A program made the translations under genes and the position numbers. Below the pieces are notes generated by a model, which had not been told where the DNA came from, made no database searches, and saw only the letters and a program-made list of their open reading frames with translations. A DNA stretch of 7,304 nucleotides from Limnobacter sp. (GTDB taxonomy: Bacteria > Pseudomonadota > Gammaproteobacteria > Burkholderiales > Burkholderiaceae_B). The stretch is taken from assembly GCA_012032215.1 (NCBI GenBank), contig JAAURO010000077.1, positions 1 through 7,304 of the forward strand. Direction: 5' to 3'. Of the stretch, positions 5,641-7,304 are shown piece by piece; the first letter of the stretch is position 1, and each line of letters opens with the position of its first letter.

Positions 5641-7188
5641 ATGCATTTGTTTTTACGGTTCACCTGTCTTTATTCAAAACGCTGGGCTGACTTGTTTGAA
5701 ACCAAGTTTGACCACATGGATATACAGCAGGAATTGAGCCTATTGAAACCGTCTCGAAGTGAGTTGCTTGGGTGGTCTTTTTCCGGAAGTAAAATGGCGC
5801 TGTCGTTGCAGTGGTTTTATAAATCGAACGACAAAAGCAAAGAAAAAACCCTGACTTATGAAAACCTCGCTTTGGGTGGTGTTCATTTAAGCGTGCGTGC
5901 CCATTCCGGTAAAGCATTCATAAAGCTGCATGGCAAATGCGCGGCTCATAAAAACTCAAAAAAACAATTGAAAAATTCAGGTCCGGTAGAAATTGAATTA
6001 TTTCCTGCCCGGTTGTGCTTTTACCAGCATTCTGCAAAAGACGAGTTGGGAGGCGGTAGTAAAGAGCCTTTGCCTAAAAGCAATGCGAGCCACAAGGGAA
6101 GCGTACTTGCACAGAGTACACCTGTTATTCCGGACGTCATTTATTACCAGGACGGATCCGTGTTTACTACATCACCTACGCAAGAACAGGGTATCGGGAG
6201 CAGCAAGATATCTGGTGTGCTAAAGAGTAACAGTGGTTTGCCGGATGCCCATTTTCCTGCTTTGACACACATGCTGATAGAAGATTTTTGGGGTAAAAGT
6301 GTTTCAGGAAAAAGCCAGATAATTGTTGATGGTTGTTTTGAAAGAGGCAGTTTGAAAGAGGCTGAAACGGGTGTGGCGGCCTTTCTTTCTTTTTCCGAAG
6401 GAAGAATTACACAAAAATTTAAATCAGAAAAAATAACAATTTCTTACTGTTTCTACCCTAAAAAAGAACAGAAAAAAGAAAGATTGGTCATTTGTGTTGA
6501 GAATAATTGCGACTCAGTGTGTAAAGGCGATACACGTGTATTAAATGTCGAGTCCGATAAGGTAAATCCCCAAACGTTTTTTTCTGCAAAATGGCGTGCG
6601 CAAGGCGAGTTCGTCAACGAATCTCTGAATGTATCGGGCGAACTGATTGCGCATTCTTTCGGTGGTAGAAAATACACAATGAAAATTAAATTGCCGTGGT
6701 TTTACGCAACTACCCGGAAAATAGGCGGGCTGGGGTCTGTCATGGGTTCAAACAAGGGTGAACTTGAGGCGTTTTCACGTGCCTTCGGCATTTGCTGGAT
6801 TGGCCAAATAGTTAGAACCCAAGCCCCAAACCGGGGTATGTACTTAAGGGCCCAGAAGGGCTCGTTTACTCTTTTCCCAGGAAAACCGGTTTTCCCCATT
6901 CGCAGTGCTGACCGGGTAACCCCGATTCCTTTGGATTTTTTACCTGTTGTAGTGGGCATTCTTAATTCTGCAGTCGTGGAGCCAATCACAGAGGGGCAGC
7001 CTGGGAAATTGATCATGCAAGACTCCATGGGGGGGTTGAAACAGTTTTCACCTGAAATTTATTACAACGAATTGCCGAAATACTCTGGTTCTTCTGAGCC
7101 GATAATCGCGGGTTTTGTATACAACGGTGGTTTGCAGGAAGGTGATGACGACTCTTACCGGGCGACAGGCTACTTAAGGAACCCCTGA
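5641..7188 (+). CDS. Hypothetical protein, C-terminal part
   Basis: Not recognised. 515 codons from the ATG at 5641, but no ribosome binding site is near it; coding in this frame more plausibly begins about 5686 (ADLFETKFDHMD). ATG 5716 is an alternative start, also without a good binding site. The protein is beta-rich, Ser/Lys-rich and soluble, with repeated strand-like segments (GGVHLSVRAHSGKAFIKLHG, KFKSEKITISYCFYP, YTMKIKLPWFYATTRK), a low-complexity Ser/Lys linker around 6040-6110 and a Gly/Pro-containing C-terminus ending SYRATGYLRNP. Part of it is strikingly AT-rich: 14 of 60 bases are G or C at 6421-6480, against 38 of 60 at 2881-2940 in the permease. This could mean transfer, or just a Lys-rich segment. 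Confidence 0.7.
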   Translation: MHLFLRFTCLYSKRWADLFETKFDHMDIQQELSLLKPSRSELLGWSFSGSKMALSLQWFYKSNDKSKEKTLTYENLALGGVHLSVRAHSGKAFIKLHGKCAAHKNSKKQLKNSGPVEIELFPARLCFYQHSAKDELGGGSKEPLPKSNASHKGSVLAQSTPVIPDVIYYQDGSVFTTSPTQEQGIGSSKISGVLKSNSGLPDAHFPALTHMLIEDFWGKSVSGKSQIIVDGCFERGSLKEAETGVAAFLSFSEGRITQKFKSEKITISYCFYPKKEQKKERLVICVENNCDSVCKGDTRVLNVESDKVNPQTFFSAKWRAQGEFVNESLNVSGELIAHSFGGRKYTMKIKLPWFYATTRKIGGLGSVMGSNKGELEAFSRAFGICWIGQIVRTQAPNRGMYLRAQKGSFTLFPGKPVFPIRSADRVTPIPLDFLPVVVGILNSAVVEPITEGQPGKLIMQDSMGGLKQFSPEIYYNELPKYSGSSEPIIAGFVYNGGLQEGDDDSYRATGYLRNP

Positions 7189-7304
7189 ACAAACCACCAA
7201 CCCCAAGACAGCGAAGCAAAAAGCAACAAATTTCTTATTTCTGCACAGATTTTGTATCAAAAACAGCCCCTCAACCGGCTTTTTCAGGCATGAAACCCCT
7301 CAAA
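7189..7304 (+). other. Downstream region with weak terminator candidate
   Basis: AGCC (7265-7268) and GGCT (7277-7280) could form a 4-bp stem with an 8-base loop, followed by TTTT (7281-7284). This is a marginal terminator for the plus-strand unit. An ATG at 7290 (MKPLK to the window edge) has no proper ribosome binding site and is too short to call. Confidence 0.3.

Larger units (their letters stand above)
3777..7188 (+). other. Possible single large gene of unknown function (1136 codons after three frame corrections)
   Basis: The three ORFs at 3777-5111, 4808-5611 and 5641-7188 look like one gene broken by homopolymer indels. Seam 1: one T too few in T5 at 4814-4818 (restores SECGFFSSDQDSFD). 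Seam 2: one T too many at 5587-5589 (restores NPDSGTRYTVKGKKVPTG). Seam 3: one G too many at 5684-5686 (restores LSLFKTLADLFETKFDHMD). The stretch 5589-5684 belongs to neither neighbouring ORF, yet reads like protein in the third frame (TANAFVFTVHLSLFKTL). No good ribosome binding site precedes 4808 or 5641, which also argues against separate genes. I recognise no family, signal peptide or transmembrane helix. An alternative is two or three adjacent genes. Confidence 0.5.

Noticed and set aside
7290..7304. Start of a further gene (ATG, MKPLK)
   Set aside because: Only five codons are visible, with no usable ribosome binding site; AGG lies almost against the ATG.

Overview
This 7.3 kb window looks like chromosomal DNA of a gammaproteobacterium, perhaps a marine relative of Marinobacter, Cellvibrio or Teredinibacter. 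That placement is an inference from protein style (a receiver-TPR response regulator and an unusual long TRAP permease), not from a marker gene.

Layout. Positions 1-691 (minus strand) hold the 5' part of a response regulator with an N-terminal receiver domain and a TPR-like C-terminal part. It runs off the left edge. Positions 692-1063 are a divergent intergenic region with a sigma-54-like promoter reading left, a short leader ORF, a 12-bp perfect palindrome, and a GC-rich hairpin that looks like a minus-strand terminator. Positions 1064-3767 (plus) encode one TRAP-type large permease (DctM family), interrupted by three single-base frameshifts. Its last ~110 residues are an NTF2/SnoaL-like domain of the Cds6 type. 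Nine bases later a second plus-strand block (3777-7188) encodes protein I cannot assign to a family. It is split into three frames, but the seams look like the same small homopolymer indels, and restoring them gives one reading frame of 1136 codons. Positions 7189-7304 hold a weak terminator candidate and nothing else I can support.

The dominant oddity is that seven suspected single-base indels lie in or beside homopolymer runs in 7.3 kb, across all transcription units. Coding character continues straight through each seam in another frame. This points to a low-accuracy read or assembly more than to genuine gene decay, so the fragment boundaries listed here should not be taken as real gene ends.

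Biologically, the permease and the unknown protein(s) probably form one plus-strand transcription unit, with the regulator divergent from it. The most interesting items are the receiver domain with Glu at the phospho-acceptor Asp position, the TRAP permease fused to a Cds6-like domain, and the large unidentified protein encoded just behind it. I found no CRISPR array, insertion sequence, tRNA or rRNA.
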